This document shows, in pieces, positions 1 to 5,384 of a stretch of 7,509 nucleotides of DNA. Numbering within the stretch: the first letter of the stretch is position 1; each line of letters starts with the position of its first letter. The position numbers and the translations under genes are program-made. Source of the stretch: Chloroflexota bacterium (GTDB lineage: Bacteria > Chloroflexota > UBA5177 > JANWHV01); contig JAICHN010000258.1 of the NCBI GenBank assembly GCA_025924845.1, positions 1-7,509 of the forward strand, read 5' to 3'. The notes under the pieces were generated by a model that saw only the letters and a list, made by a program, of their open reading frames with translations, made no database searches and was not told where the DNA came from.

Positions 1-1
1 C

Positions 2-178
2 CAGGTGGAGATTTTGCATCGCTTCACCCTGGGCCGCGGCCGTGCCGGCGATGCCGCGTTACTGGATGAACTTGGCGCGGCGATGACCGATGCCTCGATC
101 TGCGGGCTCGGCCAGACCGCGGCTCTCGCCGTGCGCAGCGCGTTACGTCTGTTCAAGCATCCGGAGGCTGGAGCATAA
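2..178 (+). CDS. C-terminal end of a NuoF / formate dehydrogenase beta-like NADH-binding flavoprotein (partial)
   Basis: Only the last 58 codons and a TAA stop are in the window; base 1 ends the preceding codon. The visible peptide contains the segment MTDASICGLGQTA, which matches the end of NuoF, HoxF and NAD-dependent formate dehydrogenase beta chains. In that family the Cys before the GLGQ turn is the fourth ligand of the N3-type [4Fe-4S] cluster; the CxxCxxC ligands would lie upstream of the window. Family role: binds FMN and NAD(H) and passes electrons between NAD(H) and the Fe-S chain of its partner in the cytoplasm. The next gene starts one base after the stop and encodes exactly such a partner, which supports a formate dehydrogenase or NuoEFG-like diaphorase operon. 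The usual PNPV after GLGQTA is replaced by ALAV. The family is fairly sure; which complex it serves is inference. Confidence 0.85.
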   Translation, partial: QVEILHRFTLGRGRAGDAALLDELGAAMTDASICGLGQTAALAVRSALRLFKHPEAGA

Positions 179-179
179 A

Positions 180-1049
180 GTGCCGGAACCAATAACACTC
201 ACCGTTGATGGTCGACAGGTCACGGTGCCGGCGGGCGCCACTCTCCTCGGAGCAATCACGCAACTGGGGATCGACACTCCCACCCTGTGCTACGACCCGG
301 CCCTGACCCCGGTGAACGCTTGCCGCGTCTGCGTGGTCGAGCTTCAGGGCGCGCGCGTGCTGGCGCCCGCCTGCTCACGTCAGGCCGAGGAGGGCATGGT
401 GGTGCTGACCGATACGCCGAGGGTGCGTCAGGCGCGGCGCGTGGTGCTGGAACTGCTCCAATCGTCGGTCGATACCTCCCAGGCTGCCGGCTTGCTGAGC
501 TACGCCGCGCGCTACGGCGCGATGCCGGACCGCCTGGCCACGGGCGCCACGGTAGCCCAGCCGCCCCGGTTGAACGACAACTTGCTGTACGTGCGCGACT
601 ACGCGCGCTGCATCCTCTGCTATAAGTGCGTGGAAGCGTGCGGCCACGACGTGCAAAAGACCTTCGCCATCGCCGTGGCGGGGCGCGGTTTCGCCGCCCA
701 CATCGATACCGGCTTCGACGTGCCGCTCGGCGATTCCCCCTGCGTCTATTGCGGCAATTGCGTGGCGGTATGTCCGACCAACGCGCTGCAGGGCCGGGCC
801 GAATACGACCTGCGCATGGCAGGCAGATGGGACGAACCGAACCAGCGCCAGGTAGACACCATTTGCCCCTACTGCGGTGTAGGCTGCCAACTCCGTCTGC
901 ACGTGCAAGAAAACCGCATCGTCAAGGTATCCTCGCCGCGCGAGCATCCGGTTACGCACGGGTTTCTGTGCGTCAAGGGCCGGTTCGGCTATGAGTTCAT
1001 GCACGGAGGGAGCAAGCGGCGGCGAGTGGCCGGCAACGGGGCGGAGTGA
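180..1049 (+). CDS. Formate dehydrogenase alpha / NuoG-like iron-sulfur protein lacking the molybdopterin domain
   Basis: I start at GTG 180, with GGAG at 170-173 and a 6-base gap; an in-frame ATG at 90 lies inside the upstream gene and would add 30 non-homologous residues. The product has 289 residues. Domains in order: a plant-type [2Fe-2S] domain with C37, C48, C51 and C65 (CX10CX2CX13C); a two-[4Fe-4S] ferredoxin domain with C144/C147/C150/C154 and C188/C191/C194/C198; and the opening Fe4S4 domain of molybdopterin oxidoreductases with C229, C232, C236, C264 and the following VKG. Full formate dehydrogenase alpha chains run roughly 900 residues and continue into the catalytic domain. This one breaks off after GRFGYEFMH with a short basic tail and TGA. 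No continuation is visible in another frame before the next gene. The HxxxCxxC-type extra cluster often seen near residue 100 is absent. Family role: wiring electrons between an NADH-binding flavoprotein and a catalytic site. It is either a natural stand-alone electron-transfer subunit or a truncated remnant. Confidence 0.85.
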   Translation: MPEPITLTVDGRQVTVPAGATLLGAITQLGIDTPTLCYDPALTPVNACRVCVVELQGARVLAPACSRQAEEGMVVLTDTPRVRQARRVVLELLQSSVDTSQAAGLLSYAARYGAMPDRLATGATVAQPPRLNDNLLYVRDYARCILCYKCVEACGHDVQKTFAIAVAGRGFAAHIDTGFDVPLGDSPCVYCGNCVAVCPTNALQGRAEYDLRMAGRWDEPNQRQVDTICPYCGVGCQLRLHVQENRIVKVSSPREHPVTHGFLCVKGRFGYEFMHGGSKRRRVAGNGAE

Positions 1050-1070
1050 AACTCATGGTTCGCGGATAAA

Positions 1071-1095
1071 GGGCAGGCGAGGTGTCTCGCCGCCC
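1071..1095 (+). terminator. GC-rich stem-loop after the iron-sulfur gene
   Basis: Arms 1071-1081 and 1086-1095 pair over ten base pairs (GGGC and GGCGAG against CTCGCC and GCCC) with one bulged A at 1075 and a GTGT loop. It sits 22 bases after the TGA of the Fe-S gene and 40 bases before the Uma2 gene. No T-run follows, so intrinsic termination is uncertain. It may be an attenuating or mRNA-stabilising hairpin. Confidence 0.4.
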
Positions 1096-1135
1096 GTGTG
1101 ATACGTTGGAAGCGCGAACACCAAGGAGTGGAAAC

Positions 1136-1711
1136 GTGAGTCTTCCAGCCGCACGATGGGTGAGCCCGCAAGAATATCTGGCCATGGAGCAATCCTCCCC
1201 CGAAAAGCACGAGTATCTTGATGGGAGTCTGTATCTCATGGCGGGCGGGAGCGCGCGGCATGCCCTGATCGCCATGAATGTCGCCGCCGCGATCCGTCCT
1301 CATCTGCGGGGCGGTCCCTGCCGCCTGTATAGCGGCGACCTTCGCGTACGACCCGATGATCACGCATATTTCTACCCTTATCTCGTAGTGGTGTGTGGGG
1401 CGGTTCCTGTTGACACGGCTCTGGAAACGCAGAACCCCACCCTGGTGGTCGAGGTACTTTCGCCCATGACCCGCGGTATCGATCGCCTCGTGAAGTTCCG
1501 CCGCTACCGAAATGCCGCGTCGCTTCGGGAGTACGTGTTAGTCGACAGCCAGGAGCCCGTGATCGATGTCTATCGGCTGGAGGACGGCGGGCACTGGAGA
1601 GTGCAAAGCTACCAAGCTCCCCAGGCAATATACTTGGCCGCCATAGACTTGAGCCTCGACTTCTCCACCATTTACGAGGACGTGGACTGGAACGCGGCGC
1701 CTGAGAGGTGA
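1136..1711 (+). CDS. Uma2 family (DUF820) PD-(D/E)XK-fold protein
   Basis: GTG 1136 is chosen because AAGGAG (1123-1128) lies seven bases upstream; the in-frame ATG at 1082 sits in the preceding hairpin loop and has no ribosome site. The 191-residue product has the usual family length. Recognisable family segments: an N-terminal SPQEYLAMEQ helix, EYLDG (26-30), H42, LVVEVLSP (103-110) with E106, DRLVKFRRYR (116-125) with K120, and REYVLVD (131-137). The family has a restriction-endonuclease-like fold; it is often found in many copies per genome and its biological role is poorly known. The family normally has an acidic residue in the YPD-hydrophobic strand. Here that codon is TAT (Tyr82, bases 1379-1381), one base away from Asp GAT, so nuclease activity may be lost. 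It lies 86 bases after the Fe-S gene; no functional link is implied. Family call is confident, activity is not. Confidence 0.9.
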   Translation: MSLPAARWVSPQEYLAMEQSSPEKHEYLDGSLYLMAGGSARHALIAMNVAAAIRPHLRGGPCRLYSGDLRVRPDDHAYFYPYLVVVCGAVPVDTALETQNPTLVVEVLSPMTRGIDRLVKFRRYRNAASLREYVLVDSQEPVIDVYRLEDGGHWRVQSYQAPQAIYLAAIDLSLDFSTIYEDVDWNAAPER

Positions 1712-1849
1712 CTGATTCGCGCATGGCAAGACGAAATCAGCACACGACCTGGCCAAGGACAAATCCGTCCGATCCCCTGGCGATGCCGGAGGCCCGTGCC
1801 GGCAGACGCTTCGCCCGGGCGGCGGCAACCGCAGCGGCACCTGTGTAGT

Positions 1850-1868
1850 TGTAAACATCACATTTACA
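1850..1868. promoter_or_regulatory. Operator-like inverted repeat TGTAAA-N7-TTTACA
   Basis: Perfect 6-base arms at 1850-1855 and 1863-1868 are separated by 7 bases in an AT-richer island upstream of the secreted-protein gene. The right arm doubles as a possible -35 box. The layout resembles a repressor or activator dyad, but no regulator can be named from the sequence. Confidence 0.35.
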
Positions 1869-1890
1869 CTCGGCATACACGGAGATAACA
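1863..1890 (+). promoter_or_regulatory. Candidate promoter for the secreted-protein gene
   Basis: TTTACA (1863-1868) could act as -35 and GATAAC or ATAACA (1884-1890) as -10, with a 15-16 base spacer, slightly short of optimal. Transcription would begin near 1896 and give a leader of about 80 bases containing two small hairpins. The TTGACA at 1951-1956 looks better as a -35 but has no -10 partner at the right distance and lies too near the start codon. Confidence 0.3.
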
Positions 1891-1910
1891 AATTTCGGAT
1901 TAGATGAGCA

Positions 1911-1950
1911 CATCACTAAGGTGATGCCTGGCCTTTCCGTTTCGGTAAGG
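1911..1950 (+). promoter_or_regulatory. Two short hairpins in the leader of the secreted-protein gene
   Basis: CATCAC (1911-1916) and GTGATG (1921-1926) form a 6-bp stem with a TAAG loop. CCTTTCCG (1932-1939) and CGGTAAGG (1943-1950) form an 8-bp stem with one mismatch and a TTT loop. Both end before the ribosome binding site at 1966-1972. They could affect mRNA stability or translation; no known riboswitch class is recognised. Confidence 0.3.
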
Positions 1951-1979
1951 TTGACATAAGCTAGCAAGGAGGGGTAGCG

Positions 1980-2816
1980 ATGCGTGGGACAGCGAGACCG
2001 TTGAGACGTATCCTGGGGGCGGGCGCGGTTGCGGCGATGGTTGCGGGCATTGCACTGCCCAATGCCGTGGCGGCATCGATCCACCACAGCACGGGCGCCG
2101 CGCATCACACGGCGCGCGCCGTGTGCGAGGCGGCGATCGGCACCTATGGGATTGGCCACGCGGCAAATTCAGCCGGGCCGAATGGTGGAGGGGTTATTTC
2201 GGGAACGATCACCCTGGCCGCGTACACCCCGTGCGGCGCTGCAACGACTGGTTCCTTCTCAGCGGCCTGGGCGCCTCCCCGTTCCCATGAGATTGAGCCG
2301 ATGGATTCATCAAGTACCGGCAGCGGTAACCAGGCCGGAACCCATGGCAACAATCAGGGAAATACCCACGGTAAGGGTAAAGGCAAGGGCGGAGCCGGCG
2401 ACGCCGATGACGTCCATGGCACCAATCCGGTAACCGGTACGACGACGATCTCGGGCACGAACGTGCTATCCACTACCGCGACGATCTCCATTACCAGCGT
2501 GTTGTCGACCACAGGCACCTTCATCCAGGACCCGGCCCATCCGAACAGCCCGGCCGCTGTCCTCGTGAGCGGCAGCGCGACCATTGGACAGCTTGGTTCC
2601 GCGTGTCAGACGGCCTGCACGGCCGGCGCGACAGTGGCGGTCACCCAGACGATTACCTTCGCGAATGTTTCGGGTCGGCTCACCGTACACCGGACAGGCA
2701 AGTCGACGAAGACTACATTGATGTTCCTTAGTCCATTGAGCGGCCAGGTAAGCGCTCCAGGCCACGGCTTTGTGGGCAGGCCCGTCATCTTGATGGGTAG
2801 GCGCGCGAATTCTTAG
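1980..2816 (+). CDS. Secreted protein of unknown function with Sec signal peptide
   Basis: ATG 1980 has a strong AAGGAGG (1966-1972) seven bases upstream. The 278-residue product opens with a textbook signal peptide: basic MRGTARPLRR, hydrophobic core 11-26, and an AVA|A cleavage site after residue 31. Three parts follow. Residues 32-100 are Gly/Ala/Thr-rich with C49 and C85. Residues 108-148 form a low-complexity Gly/Asn/His/Lys linker, including GKGKGKGG at 131-138. Residues 150-278 are Thr/Ser/Val-rich with a near-repeat (TTTISGTNVLS then TTATISITSVLS) and C209/C213. The alternating hydrophobic and Thr/Ser pattern suggests beta strands, and four cysteines could form two disulfides outside the cell. 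No Cys follows the cleavage site, so it is not a lipoprotein, and no LPXTG or C-terminal anchor is seen. It is a single-gene unit with its own leader and a strong terminator. I do not recognise the family. Confidence 0.85.
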   Translation: MRGTARPLRRILGAGAVAAMVAGIALPNAVAASIHHSTGAAHHTARAVCEAAIGTYGIGHAANSAGPNGGGVISGTITLAAYTPCGAATTGSFSAAWAPPRSHEIEPMDSSSTGSGNQAGTHGNNQGNTHGKGKGKGGAGDADDVHGTNPVTGTTTISGTNVLSTTATISITSVLSTTGTFIQDPAHPNSPAAVLVSGSATIGQLGSACQTACTAGATVAVTQTITFANVSGRLTVHRTGKSTKTTLMFLSPLSGQVSAPGHGFVGRPVILMGRRANS

Positions 2817-2838
2817 TCGCCAACTGTTCGATTTCCAG

Positions 2839-2877
2839 GAGGAGCGGGCCGATAATCGGCCCGCTCCTCGTCTGTTT
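2839..2877 (+). terminator. Strong intrinsic terminator hairpin
   Basis: Arms 2839-2853 and 2855-2869 are perfect 15-base complements (GAGGAGCGGGCCGAT and its reverse complement); in practice the innermost pairs open to give a small AT loop. GTCTGTTT follows. It lies 22 bases after the TAG of the secreted-protein gene and is the clearest terminator in the window. It may also stop minus-strand transcription from the convergent VOC gene, although the minus side lacks a T-run. Confidence 0.8.
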
Positions 2878-2977
2878 CCCCTCCATGGCCGGGCCGCGCT
2901 GTCGGCGCCGGTGTTCGTCAACCCCGGTCTCCCGGCATCTCGGCTATGCCCGAGCGCCGTGCGCAACTACACGCACA

Positions 2978-2994
2978 AGGTCGTTACCCGACCT
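2978..2994 (-). terminator. Weak hairpin at the 3' end of the VOC gene
   Basis: AGGTCG (2978-2983) and CGACCT (2989-2994) pair around a 5-base loop and overlap the VOC stop codon at 2993-2995 on the minus strand. The stem is short and no T-run follows, so any terminator role is tentative. Confidence 0.25.
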
Positions 2995-3382
2995 ACGGAT
3001 TAGAGTGGAGGCCGAAGGTGTTGCCGTCCTGGTCCACGAATTCGGCCCAGCCCCCCCAGGGATGCCTGATCGGCTGCTCCGTGAAGTGTACACCGCGACC
3101 GGCAAGCTCCTTATGCGCGGCATCAATGTCGTCGGCTTCGAGAATTATCCCGGTGAAGTTGCCAAGCTTCCCGCTTCCGTCGTCCTTCTCCAGGACGATG
3201 GCAGTTGCCGACCCGGCGGGCGCCACCGTGAGCCAGCGCATCCCCTCGCCCATTTCGGCGTCCATACGCTTCTCGAAGCCGAGGCGCTCGGTGTAAAAGC
3301 GTAGCGCCTCGTCCTGATCCTTTACCTTAACGGCGACGACGCCAATGTGTGAGATGGCCCTGGCGGTGGCTGTGGTACTCAT
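2993..3382 (-). CDS. VOC family (glyoxalase / bleomycin-resistance fold) protein
   Basis: The ATG at 3380-3382 is preceded on the minus strand by GAGGAGGG (3393-3400) with a 10-base gap; longer in-frame starts add residues unlike the family. The 129-residue product is a typical single VOC chain with two beta-alpha-beta-beta-beta modules: residues 10-66 (ISHIGVVAVKV, DEALRFYTERLGFE) and 75-126 (DDIDAAHKELAGRGV, WAEFVDQDGNTFGL). By eye, H12 and E65 sit at metal-ligand positions of module 1, but T77 and G124 occupy the matching positions in module 2. Metal-dependent glyoxalase I activity is therefore doubtful. Such proteins may be dioxygenase-like, isomerases, or small-molecule binding/resistance proteins, probably cytoplasmic; the substrate cannot be read from sequence. 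It faces the secreted-protein gene tail to tail and follows the beta-repeat gene after 152 bases with its own candidate promoter and palindrome. Confidence 0.9.
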   Translation of the reverse strand: MSTTATARAISHIGVVAVKVKDQDEALRFYTERLGFEKRMDAEMGEGMRWLTVAPAGSATAIVLEKDDGSGKLGNFTGIILEADDIDAAHKELAGRGVHFTEQPIRHPWGGWAEFVDQDGNTFGLHSNP

Positions 3383-3410
3383 GTCAGGATATCCCTCCTC
3401 ATTACTCCGC

Positions 3411-3433
3411 AAGGCACTGCCCATCAGTGCCTT
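3411..3433. promoter_or_regulatory. Perfect palindrome upstream of the VOC gene (candidate operator)
   Basis: AAGGCACTG (3411-3419) and CAGTGCCTT (3425-3433) are exact 9-base complements around CCCAT. The element lies 28-51 bases upstream of the VOC start and just downstream of a possible -10 box, where a repressor would block transcription. It has no T-run, so a terminator for the upstream beta-repeat gene is less likely but not excluded. Confidence 0.5.
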
Positions 3434-3446
3434 CCCGGTACTGCTT

Positions 3447-3475
3447 ATCTTAGGACAAATGTACCACTCAAACAA
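3447..3475 (-). promoter_or_regulatory. Candidate sigma70-type promoter for the VOC gene
   Basis: Read on the minus strand: TTGTTT (3470-3475) as -35, a 17-base spacer, and TAAGAT (3447-3452) as -10. The predicted start near 3440 places the palindrome at 3411-3433 in the early transcribed region. The -35 match is only moderate. Confidence 0.35.
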
Positions 3476-3493
3476 GCCGCTTATGCACCGAGT

Positions 3494-3532
3494 TCGGCCG
3501 TATCGAGCGCTCGCGGCCGACCTATGCGAGCG
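3494..3532 (-). terminator. Overlapping alternative stem-loops after the beta-repeat gene
   Basis: Starting three bases beyond the stop codon of the 3535-4359 gene (minus-strand order), two stems compete. GCGAGCG (3526-3532) can pair with CGCTCGC (3508-3514). Alternatively TCGGCCG (3494-3500) pairs with CGGCCGA (3514-3520), enclosing the palindrome CGAGCGCTCG (3504-3513). The position fits a terminator, but no T-run follows either stem. Confidence 0.4.
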
Positions 3533-3534
3533 TT

Positions 3535-4359
3535 CTACTTGCCCCTGACGAAGTCGAAGCCCTTCGGTCCAAAGGCGCGGACGATGCCCAGGTCCCCGGA
3601 CAGGACGCCTGCCTCGACCCGAGCAGTGCCTGCCGTGTTGGCAATGGCGAAGTAGCCGGCGTTCGCCGTCGCCCTCAGCGTCACCGCGGGCTCACCATTG
3701 TCGCCGAGGATGTCGATTGCCCCACGACCCGTCTCACCGTTGGTGGCCATGATCACTTTGGGCTTCTCGTCGCTCCCGTAGATACCCACCGTGCCGCCAT
3801 TTCCGTTGTTCGCCATCTTGGCCGTCGTCTTGCCTGTCTTGTCGTTCAGTTGAAGCAGGCCGCCATTGGCGGAGGAGCCCATGCCGCCAAGGAGAGTGCT
3901 CCCCTGGTAGAAGCGCAACGTGAGTTGATCGTTGTTACCGCCGAGCCGCACCTTCTGCCCGGTCACATCGCCGCCAACCGCCAGCTCGCCACCGGTGCCG
4001 GCCTCGGAGGTCTGCAGCGCCGCGACCGGCGCACCACTGGCAGCGTACACCTTCGCGACCCCTCCACCCGTCGCGGCATCCGCGCTCACCGAGAATACGA
4101 GGGTTCCCTTGCTGTTGAGCACCTGAAACGGCGCTTTGACGGTGAGAGCCTGCGGCTTGGGCGCCGCCGCGGCCGTCCCAAGCGCCAGTGCCGCGAACGC
4201 CGCCACGCCGCAGGCAAGCGGCACGCGGATCACACGCCCCACCCGGGTGGACCAGCCCCCGCCGCGCTCCAGAGTGGCGATGCGCGAACGCGCTCCGGCC
4301 AAATCCATCTCCACTGACTCCAACCGCTGCTCCAGCCGCGCGAACCGATCGCTGTCCAT
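3535..4359 (-). CDS. Membrane-anchored protein with N-terminal coiled coil and glycine-rich beta repeats
   Basis: The ATG at 4357-4359 is preceded on the minus strand by GGGAGG with a 9-base gap. The 274-residue product has three parts. Residues 1-33 are charged with heptad-like spacing (FARLEQRLESVEMDL), a probable short coiled coil. Residues 46-66 are hydrophobic and end in AAAA-PKPQ: either one membrane anchor (N-in) or a late signal peptide. Residues 71-274 are outside and repetitive, with units of about 20-25 residues of the pattern hydrophobic strand, N/D-x-x-G turn, strand, Gly-rich turn. Examples are FQVLNSKG (78-85), LLQLNDKTGK (168-177), TVGIYGSDEKPKV (190-202), AIDILGDNGEPAV (214-226) and YFAIANTAGTARV (236-248). 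This pattern fits an extracellular beta-solenoid or beta-sandwich stalk, perhaps oligomerised through the coiled coil. No enzyme motif is seen and I cannot name the family. It is divergent from the membrane protein at 4766. Confidence 0.8.
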   Translation of the reverse strand: MDSDRFARLEQRLESVEMDLAGARSRIATLERGGGWSTRVGRVIRVPLACGVAAFAALALGTAAAAPKPQALTVKAPFQVLNSKGTLVFSVSADAATGGGVAKVYAASGAPVAALQTSEAGTGGELAVGGDVTGQKVRLGGNNDQLTLRFYQGSTLLGGMGSSANGGLLQLNDKTGKTTAKMANNGNGGTVGIYGSDEKPKVIMATNGETGRGAIDILGDNGEPAVTLRATANAGYFAIANTAGTARVEAGVLSGDLGIVRAFGPKGFDFVRGK

Positions 4360-4499
4360 GCCGTGCGTCCTCCCTTATGCCGGTCTCTCTCGGAGGCCGA
4401 CCAATATGCCGCATGAGGCTCGTCCTGCCCAACGCCCTCGCCCCGCCGTTCGCGGCCGACGGTGGCTAGTAACCTCATGTGACGAACACTCTAACACAA

Positions 4500-4529
4500 T
4501 TGATCGAGTTGTATGCCAGATCAGATACT
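4500..4529 (+). promoter_or_regulatory. Candidate promoter for the five-helix membrane protein
   Basis: TTGATC (4500-4505) and GATACT (4524-4529) are separated by 18 bases in the most AT-rich part of the gap. The implied leader is about 230 bases, which is long. A nearer promoter could exist but none is obvious. Confidence 0.35.
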
Positions 4530-4588
4530 ATCCCATACTGGATATTCTTAACGGGCGGCAGGATCAGGCCGAACCTCGCGGGCAACCA

Positions 4589-4606
4589 GTACGTCATTTG
4601 TCGTAC
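4589..4606. promoter_or_regulatory. Inverted repeat GTACG-N8-CGTAC in the long leader
   Basis: Arms 4589-4593 and 4602-4606 flank an 8-base centre. A second pair, GCGGG (4578-4582) and CCCGC (4606-4610), could extend it as an interrupted hairpin. It may be an operator half-site pair or an RNA fold; low certainty. Confidence 0.25.
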
Positions 4607-4765
4607 CCGCCAGATCCGCGTCTACGTCGTTTTGCCTATGCCTGTCTCGGCGTGATGCCCGGTGCGCCGCGACCTGGCCGATGCCAGAATAGAGTCCTCA
4701 CCTGGACCACCGCGGAAGGAGCGGCAGGCAGGCACGAGACTCGATCAGAAAGGCAGGAAGCACCA

Positions 4766-5317
4766 ATGAGCATCACCGATTACGTCGTCGACATCTTGCT
4801 CATCGCGATCATCTTTCGACAAATGCAAACCCGGAAACTCACCCCTCGCTCTGTCCTCTTGCCCGTCAGCCTTATCGTCGCGGCAGGCGTCAACTACCTC
4901 CATCCGTTCACGCCGGGCGGAAACGATAGAACGCTGATCGTCCTGCTGACCGGCGCCGGCATCGTGATCGGCACCCTCAGCGGCCTGGCGACCAGTGTGT
5001 GGCAAGACCACAATGGATCCGTGGTGGCCCGAGCCGGCATCCGCGCCGCCGCGGCCTGGGTGCTCGGCATGGGGTTCCGCTTCGCCTTCGCCGTCTATGC
5101 CGGTACCGCCACGGGCAACGAGGCCATCGGTCGCTTCTCCGCCCAGCACGCCATCACGGGCGGGCAAGCCTGGACAACCGCGCTGGTTCTCATGGCCTTC
5201 GGCGAAGTGCTGGCCCGCGTCACCATCCTCCAACTTCGTCGCCTCCAGGTCAGCCGTGTCCAGAGCGAGGCGCCAAACCTGGGGCAAGTGGAAGTTCCGC
5301 AGGTACTGTTTCGGTAG
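4766..5317 (+). CDS. Integral membrane protein with about five helices (possibly CcdC / DUF1453-like)
   Basis: ATG 4766 has AGGAAG (4755-4760) five bases upstream; the frame is open further back to 4136, but that part antisenses the neighbouring gene and looks non-coding. The 183-residue product has hydrophobic segments near residues 6-18, 29-47, 56-79, 90-112 and 136-157. A basic motif, FRQMQTRKLTPRSVLLP (17-33), follows helix 1, and a soluble Gln/Arg-rich tail starts at 158. The short helix, basic R-x-R loop and LLP entry to helix 2 resemble small CcdC/DUF1453-type membrane proteins; that is a by-eye impression, not a firm assignment. H128 and H47 are the only intramembrane-edge histidines that stand out. 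It is transcribed toward the two-component genes, 142 bases from the response regulator, so a shared unit is possible but each seems to have its own promoter. Confidence 0.75.
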   Translation: MSITDYVVDILLIAIIFRQMQTRKLTPRSVLLPVSLIVAAGVNYLHPFTPGGNDRTLIVLLTGAGIVIGTLSGLATSVWQDHNGSVVARAGIRAAAAWVLGMGFRFAFAVYAGTATGNEAIGRFSAQHAITGGQAWTTALVLMAFGEVLARVTILQLRRLQVSRVQSEAPNLGQVEVPQVLFR

Positions 5318-5355
5318 AGGTGAAGGCGCCCAATCCAGGGCGGGACGGGTCCGGC

Positions 5356-5384
5356 TTGCCCACTTTCCTGGACCCCGTTAGAGT
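5356..5384 (+). promoter_or_regulatory. Candidate sigma70-type promoter for the response regulator
   Basis: TTGCCC (5356-5361), an exact 17-base spacer and TAGAGT (5379-5384) each match consensus at four of six bases. The predicted start is near 5391. A dyad GGGTCC (5347-5352) / GGACCC (5370-5375) straddles the -35 box and could be an operator. Confidence 0.45.

Larger units (their letters stand above)
4360..4765. other. 406-base divergent intergenic region
   Basis: It separates the minus-strand beta-repeat gene from the plus-strand membrane-protein gene. Contents I can support: a weak minus-strand promoter candidate (TTGGGC 4427-4432, 18-base spacer, CATATT 4403-4408); an AT-richer stretch near 4485-4550 with a plus-strand promoter candidate; and a dyad at 4589-4606. 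One plus-strand frame stays open across much of it, but it has no ribosome site or protein-like composition before the ATG at 4766. I see no RNA gene. Confidence 0.5.

Noticed and set aside
90..179. Upstream ATG extension of the iron-sulfur protein
   Set aside because: It overlaps the coding end of the NuoF-like gene and yields a non-homologous, Arg/Ser-rich stretch; GTG 180 has a good ribosome site and begins exactly at the ferredoxin domain.
375..1004. Long minus-strand open frame opposite the iron-sulfur gene
   Set aside because: It mirrors the codon-position GC bias of the plus-strand gene and has no family motif, whereas the plus frame has full Cys motifs.
1723..1848. 41-codon open frame after the Uma2 gene
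   Set aside because: The ribosome site is poorly placed, the composition is Arg/Ala-rich as expected for high-GC non-coding frames, and no domain is recognisable.
1951..1956. TTGACA, perfect -35 consensus
   Set aside because: It is only 24 bases from the start codon and has no -10 hexamer 16-18 bases downstream; that interval holds the ribosome site.
4136..4765. Long in-frame 5' extension of the five-helix membrane protein
   Set aside because: The extension runs antisense to the beta-repeat gene, lacks a ribosome site and has frame-shadow composition; ATG 4766 with AGGAAG is the natural start.
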